Origin: Apteryx mantelli
Taxonomy: Eukaryota; Chordata; Aves; Apterygiformes; Apterygidae
Length of the DNA stretch: 64,000 bases
Reading direction: 5' to 3'
NCBI RefSeq assembly: GCF_036417845.1
Contig: NC_089980.1
Coordinates: 66,152,501-66,216,500, forward strand
Shown here: piece by piece, positions 1 to 15,100 of the stretch
How the letters are laid out: each line of letters starts with the position of its first letter
Position numbering within the stretch: the stretch's first letter is position 1
The notes under the pieces: generated by a model
Database searches by the model: none
Told to the model about the DNA's origin: nothing
What the model saw: only the letters and a program-made list of their open reading frames with translations
Program-made: the position numbers and the translations under genes

Positions 1-3000
1 CCTTTGCAGTAAAAGAACACAGTCCTTCAAAAGTCTTTTTGATCATATTTGGCTAAATAATTCATCTTTTTACTAACTTTGCTAATTCCATATTCACTAT
101 GGAAATGTAGCTGAGGGTACAATGATTACTGCATTAACTGCTTCCCTGATTCTTTACAGAGCAAAAGGAAGCCAGGATATGCATAGTAGCAGTAAGTTTT
201 TAAGAGCTAACTAAGGAGCTGCAGTAGGAAAGACCTCCACTAGCTAGAGCAGAAATCACTAAACTTCCTGACCATGCCAGCAGAATTTCAATTATAGGAA
301 GGAGTGAGTATGTGACTCTCATGCTTCCCCATACATCTATGCAAACCAGAACCTTACCCCATGGCACTATTTCCATTGCTCACCCAAGCCAAACACATGC
401 ATCCTACCACTCAGCTTTCTGCCAAAAGCCAAGACCTGATTTTCCCTCCTATCATAAAATCCACCTCTTTATAGCAGGACTTCAGGCACACTCTTTACTG
501 CTTTCCACTCTATGTTCCAGTAAGTTGGGCAGGGCAATTTCTTTGAAGTGGCTCATTCCTCTACACAGTATCAGTTCCTGACTTCCATCTCTGTGTGTGC
601 CCCTATCTTGAATGAACACCCCTGGTGTTTTGGTCAACAATACTAACATCCTGACAGCCGAAATACTTGCAGGCCACATGTAACTCATCAGCTAAAGCGT
701 GGCAACACTTATCTACAATAACCACCCGGAGCATTCCTGTCATACTCCAACCTGGATTCCTTCTAATATACCTTTGCTGGCTTCAATTCATTTAAAGCAT
801 TCCAGTGCCATTTTTCTGGGCAAGTTTCAGGCCCCAGAATCAAAACATCTGTTTTTTTTGGTTTTAATGTGAGCAGAACCTTCCTTCAAATGTTTATGTT
901 CTTTTCTCTGTGATACTACCCCCACATAGCCTTATGTTCATTCCTGCTTTTGCTTTCTTTCTATCAGCAATTTCAAAGTTGTATATGCTCCTTTTATAGC
1001 ACCTCAATTATTTTATCTGCCATTTGGCTTTGAAGTCACCATCCTAAAGCAATGATTTCCTAGTTCAACCTACACTATACTTTCTCTTTTCATTTTCTGC
1101 TGGACATTCTGATTACAAAATTGAATATGGCCAAACATCCTGCAATCCCTGCAAACATCATCACCTCTATTCAACCACTATTCTAGAGGCTTTCCAATTT
1201 CTTACTTTCACATCATCTTATCTATTATTATGGTACCACATCTTGCCACTTCTGTCTTCCTAACACTTAAGACACTATTTACAGTATAGTATTCAGGACC
1301 ATCATCAGGATTAGGTAACCGCTAGTCTAAACTTGTATAAACCGTATGTTAATAGATGACTCCTGCTTTGTGCAACTTAAAATATAACTTGAAACAAAAT
1401 ATAACAGGCTTGACTGAGAAAAAAGGAGCAATAAAAGATCAGTTATACAGATGCCATTTAGAATGTTAAATATTTTCAGGACACTATACATCACCTATTC
1501 AAAAAAAAATCTGTTAAAATCACAGAAAATTTCTTACAGGCATCATAGCAAAACTGGATCCAAAGGAGATGCAATTAGGAAAATGTTTACAAAATGTTTA
1601 TCTATCCAAACAAACTTCACAAGGAGTATCAATTCAAAAAGATTTAAATGGGAAAGGTTGTCTCAAATCTGAGACAAAATTTTTGGTCAAAAAATCAAAG
1701 AAAATTTCCTAGCCCAAATCAACATTTCAGTAGTTAGGATTGGACAGTAGTAGTTTCAGACTGGATATGGGAAATAGTTTCAATTCTCTAGTCCAAATCA
1801 AGAACAGCAGATTTATGAAGTTATGTTTTCCACAACACATTACTGTAGCAATACCCAGGGCACTGTTCTTTCAGGACAAAGATACAGGGGAAGACATCTC
1901 AAGTTTTCTGTGAATAAACATGCTTAAGGTATATTTCAAAGCAGAAGGTGGGATTTTTTTGCAAACTTTAAACAAACACATTTGAAGACCTGACCCTGTT
2001 AAATTTTAGGCCACAATGGGTCAGCTGCTCATCTTCCACCTGAACTACAAAGTCTGCTTCAGTGCAGTCCCACTTGTACACAACCAAACCCCACTGACCA
2101 GTAGAAAACTGGGAAAGAATATGACCTCATTAGCAACAAAACACGGGAAGGTGGGAGACCCAGTACAGTAATTAATCACTGCAAGTCATGTAAATACAGT
2201 CTCCAAGTAGCTTGTAACTTTACCTTCTAGTTCTTTCTGGCTGTTGCACCCTAAGAACTTTTTGTTGTTAAAAATAGTCTAAGCACCCTAATCTGTTGTC
2301 TTCCCGACCCAGTCTTCACTTTTTCCTATGTCACTCATCAAAACATAAATATTCATCCCATACTGATCACTCTCCTCTGCATTGAAGTATTTTCCCTAGA
2401 ACTCCCCTCAGCTACAGCATCTACCAAAAATTAACCAACTTTATCAACTGCACAAATGCTCACGTTCATACCTGCAATGATTTCTATTCAACGCCAGACA
2501 AAAGAGCTTATTGAATATGATGTCACGCAATTTGTTCTTATTGCGATTCCTTCTAATCTTGCTGTGTCTTATATCATGATTAGTTGTTCTTTGGGGCAAA
2601 GATATTTTCAAAGCTATCCAATATAATATTTGGACATTAGAGTAACGGAAGTAAATCCACACATATAAATTGCATATTTTTGAGATACCTCCACACTATT
2701 CCCTAGGATACCTGATACCATATAAAGTGCTGCTACAGACACATTCTTATAACTTTTTTTTTCAAAATTTCTACTAAAGGGAAGAAATGAGGGGATTCAA
2801 TACTTGCTTAATCCTTTTGAACTTCCTTAAAATAAGTAATGAGCTAGTTTGCCTTTCTCCTTTTCATGAATATCTGCAATATACTTTGCTGCTGTTGGAT
2901 TTCTATCCTTTACCCTGATAAAAAAGGAGAGGTCTACTGCAGCATAATACTCCATTTTCCACCCTTCCCTTTCCACCCTGTCATCAAACACCCCAGCTTT

Positions 3001-4593
3001 AAATCTAGCATGAATACTATAAATCTGTTTTCTCATTTCAAATACATTTTACTAGGCTGCTTTAAAGGCACAAGGAAGGTATCAAGGAAAGTTGTATCAG
3101 TGTCTGCATATCAGTAATACTTATGCCTGTGATACTATGGAAGACAATCAACATGGTAAGAAGGGAAAGTGAGGTTTGCATATCAACATTAATTATAATC
3201 TTACATTTAAGTATTCAAATAGTCAAAATAAATTCATGCTTAATTTTGATGCAGGTATGCATGCAAAATCCTTTAAAAAGGGATCATGCTATTCTTAAAT
3301 ACTGTTGCTCCAAAATCTTACTTGCCTACACAGTGATGGAGGCTACAGAGTTCAGGAAAGCTTCCCACACCTTAATAGTTTAAATCAGCTGTTAGTGGAA
3401 GTGAAAAGGAAAGAAAGAAAGACTAAGAATAAAGATCTAGAAGGAGTTCCAGGAAGAAATCTTGCTAACATTTACATATATTGTGATTAAGCATACACTT
3501 GTAAAACACTACAGCTTACAGTAAGAACTTTCAAAGAGTAGGAAAACATGGATTTTAAAAGTAGCATTTCAAGAAAGTGGCATAAGACAAATACATTTTT
3601 TTCACAGAATCAGTTAAAAGGTACATCATACTTCTCTCAGGTCTTCAGCTACAGTTGTTAAAAAAGTTTTGTAAATACACCTCAAATCTCCATTTTTCCA
3701 AATCATAATTTTGCTACTTCTCACTGGTTTTGCTTTTGAAATGACACATGTATACATAAGCTCCAATGTGTACCCTTTCAATTTCATTTAATAGAACATG
3801 AAATCCCAGGAATGGACACCACTGACTCTGCCTGGGCAGGAAAAAGTTGATTTTACCTGTTGTTGTTGATATCTGTTTTTCATTATCTCATACAATTATA
3901 CCTTGTTTAAATAGATACAATTACAACCTGGATTATAAAATACTTAGACAGAAGATACCATGTCTCTTTCATTCTAAAAATCGTAGCTTTTTAATACTGA
4001 CTTTTTGGATGTGAACTTCTTAAAAAAAACCAAACAACTTACTACTAGCAACAAACTGCTGAAAGTTAAAGGAAGCATCACTGGGTGACTGTATAAAGGC
4101 TTTGACCAGCCTACAACTAGTCAATGCTTTGCTATTTGTACCTCCAATGTTTTGAAAGATTATTAAAAACACTGCAAAAAATGCTCTAAAAAATCAGGAT
4201 TAAATATATTTTATTAAATATAAAATTATTATTAATTATTAATTAAATATAATCCATAACAAAGCTATGAGCCATATCGTTAAATCTCAGTTCATGCAAA
4301 AATGATTTTCTTTCCTCCACTTTATCATACATGAGTCAGATGACTTATGTTTAGACACACAAAATCTTACTTTAAGAAAATTAATTTTTAAGATGATAAA
4401 GTAGTACCTAAACAAAGCAATGAAGAATTTGACACATTTCAAACACAAAAACTGAAAGTAAACTTCAATACCACACTATATGGCAATGTTCTGTTTATCT
4501 GTACTATTTAAACACCCTACTATTAACAAACATTTCTTAAAATTAATACTGAAACAATTTCAGTCAAAGATTTAGAAAGAAGAAAGATTTTAC
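1..4593. other. LATS1 intron 4, right-hand part
   Basis: AT-rich non-coding sequence following the donor of the large LATS1 exon. No exon of the kinase domain was found on the minus strand. There are a few short open frames without recognisable similarity and an AT-rich patch at about 4200-4250. No repeat family was recognised. Confidence 0.75.
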
Positions 4594-6122
4594 CCGCATC
4601 ATTTCATTCTCTAGTTGTTTTTTCCGATGCAAACGCTGCTGATGTGACTTGAGTATATTTTCCACATGTTGCTCCATGAAGAACTTAAAGGCCTGAGGGG
4701 AATAGCTTTGAATGCGAGACTCTCTTCGTTCTTCATCTTTCTTATTTTTTCTAACAGGAACAGGTGATGTTGTTATTTGTTTCTTTTCTTTATCTGTTGA
4801 ATCAACACATTCATAACTCTTTTCATTCTCTTCCTCCTTAGATAAAACAGGTGGCTCCTCTTTGCTGAGCTTGGGCCCTGTCTCATATGGATTGACAGAT
4901 GGATTCTGGTGTAACAAGTGTTTTGGGTAAGGTGGTGGGGGACCCTGGTAATTTGGAGCCTCTGCAACAGGTGACATAACTGCCATATTTGTAGATGGAC
5001 TTTCAGAGAACGGAATGGTCTGAACAGTTTGCACTGGTTGTGGCATCCATGAAGGGTGAGTTGGTGCTAAGGCAGTCTGTAGCTCTGGCTTTAACACACG
5101 CATACTTTTTACTGGTTGCTGAATGGGAGCCGGTGTTATAGCCGTTACTGTTGTAGCTGAAGGCTGAGAACTGCTAGAGTGACTTTGCCTATTTCCGTGA
5201 TGGTTGTTGAAAGAATTTGATCTTACTGGAACATTGGGTTGCCATGTAGGGATTTCATGCCCATTGCCAGGTGACGACTGTGGTTGTGCAGGTGGAGGCT
5301 GTGACCAGGATGCAGGTATTCCAGCTACATTTGTATTATAAAGTTCCATGTTGTGGCTATTCCTATTTGGCACCATCATTGTCTGAGGAAGATTTCCATT
5401 GGTGTATGCTGAAGGAGGAGCAGATCCTCCTGCCTGCATCTGCAGTGCTGTAGGACTTTGCCTATTAGTTGGATTTATTGGGTATGGGGGTGGCTGGCGA
5501 CTCACTGAGTTCCCAGACACAACATTCTGATGAACTATGAATTCTGCCTGGCAATTGCCATTTTGCATTCCAGCTCTTCCCGAGGGAAAGCTAAATTTGC
5601 TGTTGGCAGAGCTCTGCATGATTATTGGTTGCCTGCCAATGGGGACAGCACTCATGCCTCTCTGAGCCTGTGCAGAAGAATTCATGGGTGGAGGATTCAT
5701 TGGCGGAGGTGGATAAGCATCCTGCCATGCTCCTGGTGGTACTGGAGAAATGCGAGAGATCATATATTCCATGCTTCCAGAGTAACGCTTTGTTTGAGAG
5801 TTTGGTTCCCAGGAAGGAGGTGGAGGAGTCGTTCCCCTTGGAGGGGGTGTCTGTCCTCGAGGAGGTGGAGGAGGTGGAGTGACGCTCCTTATCTGTGGTA
5901 GAGGTGGCGGATTCACTCTTTGTCCATTGCCAGGATGAGCCTGAGCAAATGCTGCTATGCCAGATCCAGATAATGGCCTTCCTACATCAGGCTGAGAACT
6001 GGGACTTTCTGAGCGATAAACTACACCATCTCCCAGGGAAGGGCCATGTCTCTGAGGAACCAAGGACTCCTTAGAACCTTTCCAGCTCTGTCTGCGGTGA
6101 ACTGATTGCTGCACAGTCCCTC
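4594..6122 (-). CDS. LATS1: LATS1 large coding exon (PPxY motifs, MOB-binding hinge; residues 168-677)
   Basis: The acceptor is TTTATGAAAG|GAGGGACTG and the donor ATGCGG|GTAAAA. The exon is 1529 nt, phase 1 in and phase 0 out. It carries a Pro-rich run with PPPRGTTPPPPSW, the WW-binding motifs QPPPYP and GPPPPYP through which LATS1 contacts YAP/TAZ and other WW proteins, and the stretch QSYSPQAFKFFMEQHVENIL continuing to ENEMMR, which is the conserved MOB1-contacting helical region before the kinase domain. The acceptor is a tandem NAGNAG, so a one-codon shorter variant starting at 6119 is possible. Confidence 0.97.
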
Positions 6123-9100
6123 CTTTCATAAAGAGAAAAATGTATCAATAATATTACTATATATTATTTCTATGTACTGATTTGAGTATTTTATTTTTCT
6201 GCATTAATTACTACAGCAATATGATGGAAATTTTCAGATTTAGCATAATTCACTGAATTTTGCATCAAAGATTCATATTTATCTGGTAATACACACCATG
6301 GCATGGTAGTATGCCCAGTACACATTATATGAGCAAACAAATGCAAAGAAACTATGTTATAGGAAATTTACAGACATTACAAATCACTCTTCTGAAGATG
6401 CCTCTTGTTTAAATTACTGATGTGCCTGTAATTTTTAATCAAGAAAAAAATAGTAATTTGCAGAATTATTAGGCACACTATGTATTAATTATGCATGCAA
6501 GCAACATTCCAATGAGCTCTTCAGTACAAATGCACAAAAATAACAGTATGGAAAAATAAGTTTAGTCAAGTTGCTATTCCTTCCAGTTTAACACTTACAA
6601 TAGATGAAGTGCTCTTCAACTAAAATTTAACTGAAATTCTGAAAAAAGCAAACAGCCCACTTAAACCCCATACGCAATACAGTTCGTCCAAGTTTATTAA
6701 ATTCTTCATATGCAAAATTTGAGTAAGTTACTTCCATTTTAACAATTATGTGTTTATGGGTAAAAGTGTTGTGTGGAGGCAAGAAATAAAATTGTATGAA
6801 AGCAAAACTTACTGAACCAACTCTACAATATATTTATTTTACATACATTATTTTGCATCTCATAAACAAAATACTAGGCAAGGAATTGATAGCGTATGCA
6901 GTCTTGTGCTTTTAACAGTATTGAGATACCTGTAAATACATGCAGTACTACAACTGCTGAAAGCCACTGTATCTTCAACAAAATATAGTGTCAACTGGTA
7001 TAACTTTGCAAGTAATAATGAAAACCATGGCTGAAAGCATGGTTTAATGTTTACCTAACCATCTAACCCTATTTCACAAGCTAAATGCAAATTAATGCTA
7101 TACTTTGCTAATCTTGACTACCCATTTTTCTCATGCCTGTATCATCAATTTAAATGTAACTTTACAGAACCAACAGTCAGCACTTGACTTCAGTTGAATA
7201 AAAGTTCAGTATTTCTGCTGCATTTGTGAAGTACAGTCTAGGCATATGCTACTAAAACCTGATAAGAAAGAAAACATCAAGATGCACTAAAAATGTGTTT
7301 GTATGTTTTAACAGAGTAGTAATGGTGCCAAACTTGCGATTCAGTTGCTACTAATGCTCTAGTCTGTCCCCTAAAATCCACAAAAACATCAAGTCAGCCT
7401 TAGAAAACATACAAACAAAATCTGGAACTAAATAGAAAATTAACCAGAGAGGGAGATCCTGAAATACGGCATCCTAAAATACAAATACTGGAACCAGATG
7501 CAACACATGCATACGTTGTGCTGCTCTGTGGGAAAGTGTTTGAAAAGAAAGACAAAAAACCTTAAAATAAGAATTTGCTTCCTGTGGCCCTCCCAGTCTG
7601 AACTGCAGTGCTCACCACCAACCTCTACATGGCAATTGATATTAACAGTTAAATACGGGCATTACATCAACTAGGGGCAAAAACGACTAAAATGAGATCT
7701 GAACCAGACCTGAATGCCATTCCTTAGATATAATACTTAGATACAATACTAAAATATGCAGTCAAAAAATTCATGTTCACCTAAGAGACTCGCGTCAAAT
7801 ACACCTATCTTTCAGAAGAACTATATTACATACTTTAGATACTATTTTTAAAGGAAAAAACTTAAGTCAACATCTCATTCTCTCCTGTTGTGAGCACATG
7901 AAGGAGGAATTTGCTATTTTACATTTTCCACCTGTAAGGAAACACTCGCTGAGTTACTGAATTACCCTGGATACACCTACCTGGTGGTTTCATACCTGCG
8001 TTAACAGGTCTTGCTGCTGCTGCAACCATCTGTTCCCGACGAGGATCCTGGTAGCTCATTTTACTAATAAATTCAATTGCTGCTTCTATACTACGGTTGT
8101 TAGTTTGCCTAAGAGCTTGTACAACCATATCCTAAAGGGAAAATTATATACAAAAAAAAGTTACAAAAAAGGCAACAATAGCAAAAATCATGGGGATTTG
8201 GCCAAATATCCCTCCACAATTTTATCAAGGTAGTACATGACTAATTTCTCTCAATCAATTAAAAAATAATCTAAAAATTTTTTCTCCGCAACAGATCCTC
8301 AAACACACTTAAACAGTCTGGATCTTCAGAAAGAAAGCTAGCTTGTTGAAGAACCATATTTTGATGTAAATTCTGTCTCATCTCGCCATTCTTATGTAGT
8401 TTGTCCATACAGGCATACTGATACTGATATGCACAACTCAGGTTACAGCTCGCTTATACAATGACCAGAGGTCAACCTAAGTTATTTTATGGCAAATACC
8501 CTAATGTGAAATTCAAAAGCCTGTTTTTGCTCATTTTCATTCAACTCAGAATGACTTCTGTCAACAAATATTCCATTACTTTCTCCCAAAGAAAGACTTG
8601 TGCATGAAAACAACAATATTAGCAGAAATTTCATTACTTTTGAGGTAGATTTAGCCTCTATTTTTTAAGAGAAAAGCTCTGTTAGTGGAAAAAGTATTAC
8701 GGATCAGTGTTTTTGATCTCATTAAAGTCAGTGGAAAAAGTCAAGCAACAGAGGCAGAATTTCAGAGAAGGTTAAAGTCAGACACTGCTCTCCCACTTAT
8801 ATTGAATGGATTTGTGCAGTTAACTCAGAGTTACAAATCCACAGCATAACTCTTTATAATTAAGCACACTGCCTTTTAGTGATCTGTTAAAGCTGTATTT
8901 TGTCATGTCAAAGTGATCATTTCAGTTCACATTGTTTGAACAAGTTACCTACATAAGACATGATTTACCTACTATTAAAATCAATGGGAAAGTGAGGACT
9001 TAGAAGGGAAGTAGCCAGTATCCGTTTAAAATTCAAATCCACATTCATAATTTCACCATGCCCGTGCACATTTTTGACATTACAAATGTACATAATTACA

Positions 9101-12100
9101 CACAGTCTTCGAAAACAATAACTGAATTTAGTGGACAAAACAGAACCTTGAAAAGGGTTTTTAAAACAAAAAAATATATAGAATAAGCTTGCAGTAGGGT
9201 TTACAGAGTAGCTGTCATTGTTGGAAAAAACAGATGTAGCTTTTAATCACATAGCTCCTTCATCGGATGGTTATGCCTGCACTACTTCTATTGTTATAGG
9301 CAAAACTGATTTGTTGCAAAGCAGTACATTTTCAGCACCAGTATGCTACTTGGTCATTGTGCAAACAGAAGATTTAAGTTGTCCACAGTATATGAATTCA
9401 TTTCCACTTTGAATGTGCTTTTATAGGACTCATCATTCATGTCTACGTATCAACCTTAATTTACTTTTTAATCAACGTTTCAAAATCAAATTTATTGGCT
9501 TTTCAGCAAAATAAGTCTGCACTATATAAACCTAAAATAATGAACTCACTTAACCAAGCCATAAAGATAAACAACCAGCAATATTTTAAAGATAAAACTG
9601 TAATTTATCCTTAGTTTTCTCTCTCCATTAACCAGAGGACCTGAGGAAGAATCAAAGGATATATTTCTCCTCTGGCTGAAGAACAAAAACCACCTTCGTC
9701 ACCAATGTGGTGAAGTATTAAATGTCTTGAAGTGTATCACCTAATGCAGAATATATGAGGACTGAACTTGAGTCTTAACAGGTGAGAGAGTTCCTGTGAG
9801 CTATTTAAGATGTCTTAAAAAAAAAAAAAAGAAAAGAAAAAATAATGAACTGCATTCTCCTATAATTGTATTACTATATATATCAGTTTCAGCTTTAATC
9901 CTGAATACTACCTATTATCAGAAGGGGGGGTGTGGGGGGGAACCAGCAAACCTTCTGTAATGTTCTATATACAGAAAAAATATGAGGGAAAAAAATAAAA
10001 TCATTATGTTTCCAAATGCAAAGCGCTGACTGGGTCACCAAGTGGTGACTACAGAATATGGCAAAGTAAGAGACCTTTCTCTAGTTTAAAATAAATTTGT
10101 ATGAACTACTTTGAATCCATTTTCAATACCTCAATGAAATCTCACTTAAAGTTGAGATGAAGAAACATTGCTCACATAGGTACATCCAGATCAGAGAAAA
10201 TTAAAACAAATAATGGACTTGGTAACTATTAGGTATCATATTAATCTCTACAGAAAGCCAGCAGTACACCAGAGCTCATGAAAGTAAAAGTTCTACATGT
10301 AATCTGTTAAATCATGAACACACCCAATGGATGTGGGAAACAGCCCAGACTGGCCAACTGTAAGTAGCTAACATACACTTCTGCTATGATTCAGTTCAAA
10401 AAACAATCCCAGCTCAAAATATACTCCCATTTCATTCCTACTTGCTGTCTCAGCCCCTCCAAGAAAAATGCTTTCCTGTTTCAGCTGTACCTGTTCCCTG
10501 CATGTTTACAGGTCAGTCCAATATGGGCAACTGTGGAAACACAACTCTGGGTTAACACATGGCAGAAACTGCTTACCTTGACACTGTGCCTGAAAAAAAG
10601 GTCCATATAATTGCAAAAGAGTGTCCAGGGAATTCTCAGTTGCATCCAAGAACAAACCGTAGAAGTAAAAGATTTCAAGATACAAAGCGTCCAACAAAAC
10701 TACTAACTCAAGATACTTTTCTAGTTTATTCGCTGGCTACATATCACTCTTCAGTTAGTGCAGATGACTGTGGGCTCATTCTGTAAAAATGAATCTGAAA
10801 ACTGATCTAGCGTAAAAAAAAACAAACCCTCAGCAACAAACCACACTGCAGCAACAAATCATTATAAAATCATTTATCATTATAAAAACCCTTTCATTCT
10901 TAATGAAAATGCAGTCTGGACCATGTATTTGGGTAAGCCATGAAAAGACACTATCAGCACCTGATAAAGGGATGTGATATAAGGAATGCCAGTTTACAGC
11001 TTTGGAGAAGTTCAATCCTGTTAGAGGTAGAGCTCTCTGCAAGCCTTGAAGCATCACACCAGGCAGAACTTTTGAGCTGGTCTTTACTGAGATCAGTGCA
11101 CTGCTGAAAGGGCAATCCCTGTTGTGGTACAGTGCCATTTTCCTTTGGAAGATGAGTGGTTGGCTAGCTTTTCTTTAACCTGTTTTTGTACTCAGGTTTA
11201 CAGAAAACATATGAAAATGGGAGTAACTTAGTTTGATGTGTACATCCCAATAGAAACACAAGAGCTATAAGTACACTAATTTCTTATTTCTGGAAACCCG
11301 TTTGTCCATCAATACAACTTAAATTCTTACACTTACTAAAGTGAATGAACAGAAATAAGTTTAGCCAGTAATTTCAAAACACAGACTGTGCAATTATCTA
11401 GTTTTCCATTCTTATAATGACAACAATACCAGAGCAATCACATATATCCAAATTTCCAAGGGATACAATCTTTCTGTTTTTCTGTTGAAGATGTAATTCA
11501 GAGAAGATGCCCACAACTGTTTTTGTTATGTACCCTGTTATTTTATCTGTATCTGATAAAGTACATAATGTAAGGATAGACAAAACTACAGATGTGAAAA
11601 GTGCATTAAAATTCATTTCTGAAATATTTGGTGCTGCTTTTCAATTCAGAATGGTCATATTTTATCAACATATTTTAATGGAGCACAATTCAAAATTCTT
11701 TTGAGTCTATGAGGAAAAATCCATGTTCTAAAGAGTCCATTTCTATCTGTCTAAAAATGATATAAATAATTAAAACAGCCTACTCCAACCACATAAGAGC
11801 AAACTGCACAGGATGCTAAAAAAGGCCAAACCTCTCTAAATCCTTTTGTTCCTCTCCTTCATTCCCCAATATTATCAGTCTCATTGGGTCCTAATTAGAA
11901 ACCTGTCAGATTTTCAAGGAAATATTCTGCTTACCATAAGCTGTTTAAACCAATTTATGATCAATCCCCCACCCCAAACGTGCACTAATACTTTATAGTT
12001 AGCAGAACAACAAATCTTAAAAATAAAACATTTCACCTCATCAAAGCCAGCAGCTTGTAAATCTTGCAGCATTTGTCGATTAACTTCTGATGGTCCTTTG

Positions 12101-15100
12101 ACTGCTGAGGTGGTTTCATTTGCAAAAGGCAGAAGTGAGTTTCGTATCTCCTGCAAAACTTTATGGTACGTTACAAATTTGGGGGGATTTCGGCCTTGTC
12201 TAAGATCTTCAGATGACATTTTACCCATGCTGTGATCAGCTTTAGCAGCATCGGAGGGTTTAGGTAAATTCCTGAGGCTCTCTCGTATTTCCTGTAACAT
12301 CTGCTGGCTACTGCCAGTGTAGTTACTGGCAGGAAAAGTCTTAGGCCTCATTTGTCTATAACCTTCTGGCTTCTCACTTCTCTTCATGAAAACATGTATA
12401 TATGCAACCTTCACCAAGGACTTGCGCACACAAAATTCAACAAAGATTGGCTGGTAGTTTCAGAACTTGTGAAAACAGTGACTATTATTCACTGTCAAGC
12501 TGCGGTTCCTGTAGTGCTGAATTTTCTCACAACCCAAAATAGCTATTCTGGAACAAAACAAAACAAAAGAATTCCTGTTACACATAAAGGAATGAAAAAA
12601 TTCACAATATAGCACTGGTGGTGGTGAAATGTTCACATGTAGCATTGCCTCTGTAGTACTGAACACGTGCTAAGCAACTTCAGGCAGCCTTCAGTCAACC
12701 TAAATTACAAACTGCATTGACCTTCTAACATTCCATTAATAAGCAACGTTTTAGATGCCTCAAGTCTGAACAGTCTTAAATTACAAAGGATCTGGAGTAA
12801 AGAGGAAGTTAGGGTGGCAGACAAAGCTTTCAAGAGAAGATAGGAAACACTGCACATGCTTCCCGCACTCCATCCATCACTACTTCTTTGCCTTTCCTCT
12901 CTGCTGGTTGCTGCCTCCCTCCCATCACCCCCTTCTCTCTGTCCACTCTCTAAAGCTGAAGGTGTTGATCCGTCAAGAGAGGAGCCAGTTAGCTAGGATA
13001 TAGAGTTAATAACCTGTTCAGCAATTCTGCCATCAAGCTCCACAAACAGGTGGAAGTTAGAAATACAAACACCAGCACACCAGTGAGAGTATACATATTT
13101 GTAACAATTTTATCCACTGTTTACTAGTCATATATTTAAAAAACAAACACTGGGCAAGCTCATGCAAGTTTATGATTTTTGTAACATTTTCCATTTAATT
13201 CTGTTTAAGGGCTCAGCTTTCTAAGGCTTTCACAGTCTTGCAGCTCAAGTCTTCTTGACTGCTTCGTTGTCAATAACTCAGTCATTTTTCACATAAGGGG
13301 AGTTGGGTGGAGGGAGGAAAAAAGAAAGCTTAAAAATTTTAATCTTAAACTTTATTACTGTAAAATTGTTAAACAATTCAAGCATCAAATTCACTGAGAG
13401 CACAACTGTGACATTTGGTAAGGGAAACAGAACATTCTGCCAAAAACAAATAAATAACGTTTGTGTTTTGAAGGGGCTGACTCATCAGGGAGAACCCTGT
13501 GCTCTGCAGCAAAGTAAAACCTTTGCATTTGTGCCGTGCAACTAGCCTGTACTGTAATTGGTATGATAAAGGATATAGCAACCAAGGTGAAACACTGAAG
13601 AAGTTATAGAGCCTTGTACCCTTTTAGAGTATCATGAAATAAAACTTTTTGTATCTCCATAGAGGAAGAACATATACTAAAGGCAGTGTAAGATACAAAG
13701 ATTACATATTCTAGCATTGTCGTTTTTTACAAAGGCAACTAAAAGAATGGTAAAAATTTATACTGTTCCTTTACTATAATAAGTAACAATACAAAAATAT
13801 TTTGTTTTTCTTGTTTCTGTTTCTCAATGTGTTAAAATTTTGCATTTCTAGTTTTCTGAAAGATTCTTTTTGAGGACTCAGATGTTTGTAAGCATCACTT
13901 CTCTCTTAAAGAAGTAATGCAGAGACAAAAGTGTTTCTCATATTAGACATTTGCATTAAACAGGTGCCTAAGTAGTTTTAAACAGGCTACACAAAAGCCA
14001 CTCTCCTTCCATCCAAGTTTCACTTTTATGATAATTTGCAGTGTCATAAACCTACTACTGATTCAGTGACTGAGGAAGAATATGACAAAAAGTTAATAGG
14101 AAAAAGAACCCTCTAATCCACATACAAATATGAATGAAATGTTCATACTACCCATATATGAATGAAACTTGATAGCTCAGAAGGGTAGTACATAAATAAG
14201 GATGGAGAAGAAGGAACATAAGGGATAGCAACCTAACTCCCTTCTCCTTGGCCAAACACTTACGAAATAATTTAGTTTCTCTAATGGAATTCTCTAAATC
14301 TTAAGCGCTGTGACTGTACCTGTAAGCTTTCTTTGACCTGTGCTAAGTTTGAAACTTTAAAGGAATGTCATTTGATAGTGATATTAGAACTTTTTCTGCA
14401 GTTTGGTAACACACATTTCTTCAGTGTTCACTGAATAAGGAAAAGACCATCAGGCATCTAAGTGAGATTTAATAATAAACAGGTTTTGCTCAAAGTACTA
14501 ACTAATCTAGATACAGCAGAAAGCATGCCAAGAGAGAAATTAAAATGCAATTTAATCTTGGCCACTTTCAAGATCACTTAAAAACATGCAAAATTTAAGA
14601 CCACATGGAAAATATTCAGTTAAAAAACACTTTTTTTTTCCTCCAAAGAAAAGGGAGAAAAAAACTTTGTTTAGACCACTTTACTAGAATTTAGCTTTGC
14701 TAGGGAAGTTTCCTTTCTTTTCAAGACATCTGTTTTTCAAAACGCATGTGTTGGTACACAAAAGTGTGTGAGGATACGTGCTAATAACATGCTAATAATT
14801 CCAGAGAAGTGAAACCTCTATCATAAGTTCATCCCACAGCACATAACAACAAGGTTGAATAGCTTAGAGGCTTAGTAATTCAGATTACTTGTTCAAATTC
14901 AGTCAAAATTAGGAGTAATTACTAGCTCACCACTGGCAGGTAATCTAGATAAAACAGTTGGGATCCATCTTGTGTCAGACAAGTATCAAATGAGAGAAGT
15001 AAAAAAATGTCTATATACAACATTTTCATTTTAAGCTGTTCGAAAGGCCTGGAATCCAAAAGAAAACACTTGCTTTGCACCATAATTTTATTTAGTGTTT

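Noticed and set aside
482-688. Possible LATS1 kinase exon on the minus strand near the left edge
   Set aside because: The translation has none of the kinase motifs (glycine loop, HRD, DFG) and no acceptable splice pair; treated as intron.
5530-5901. Plus-strand open frames opposite the LATS1 large exon
   Set aside because: Antisense shadows of a proline-rich coding exon (CC-rich codons read as Trp/Arg/Glu on the other strand).
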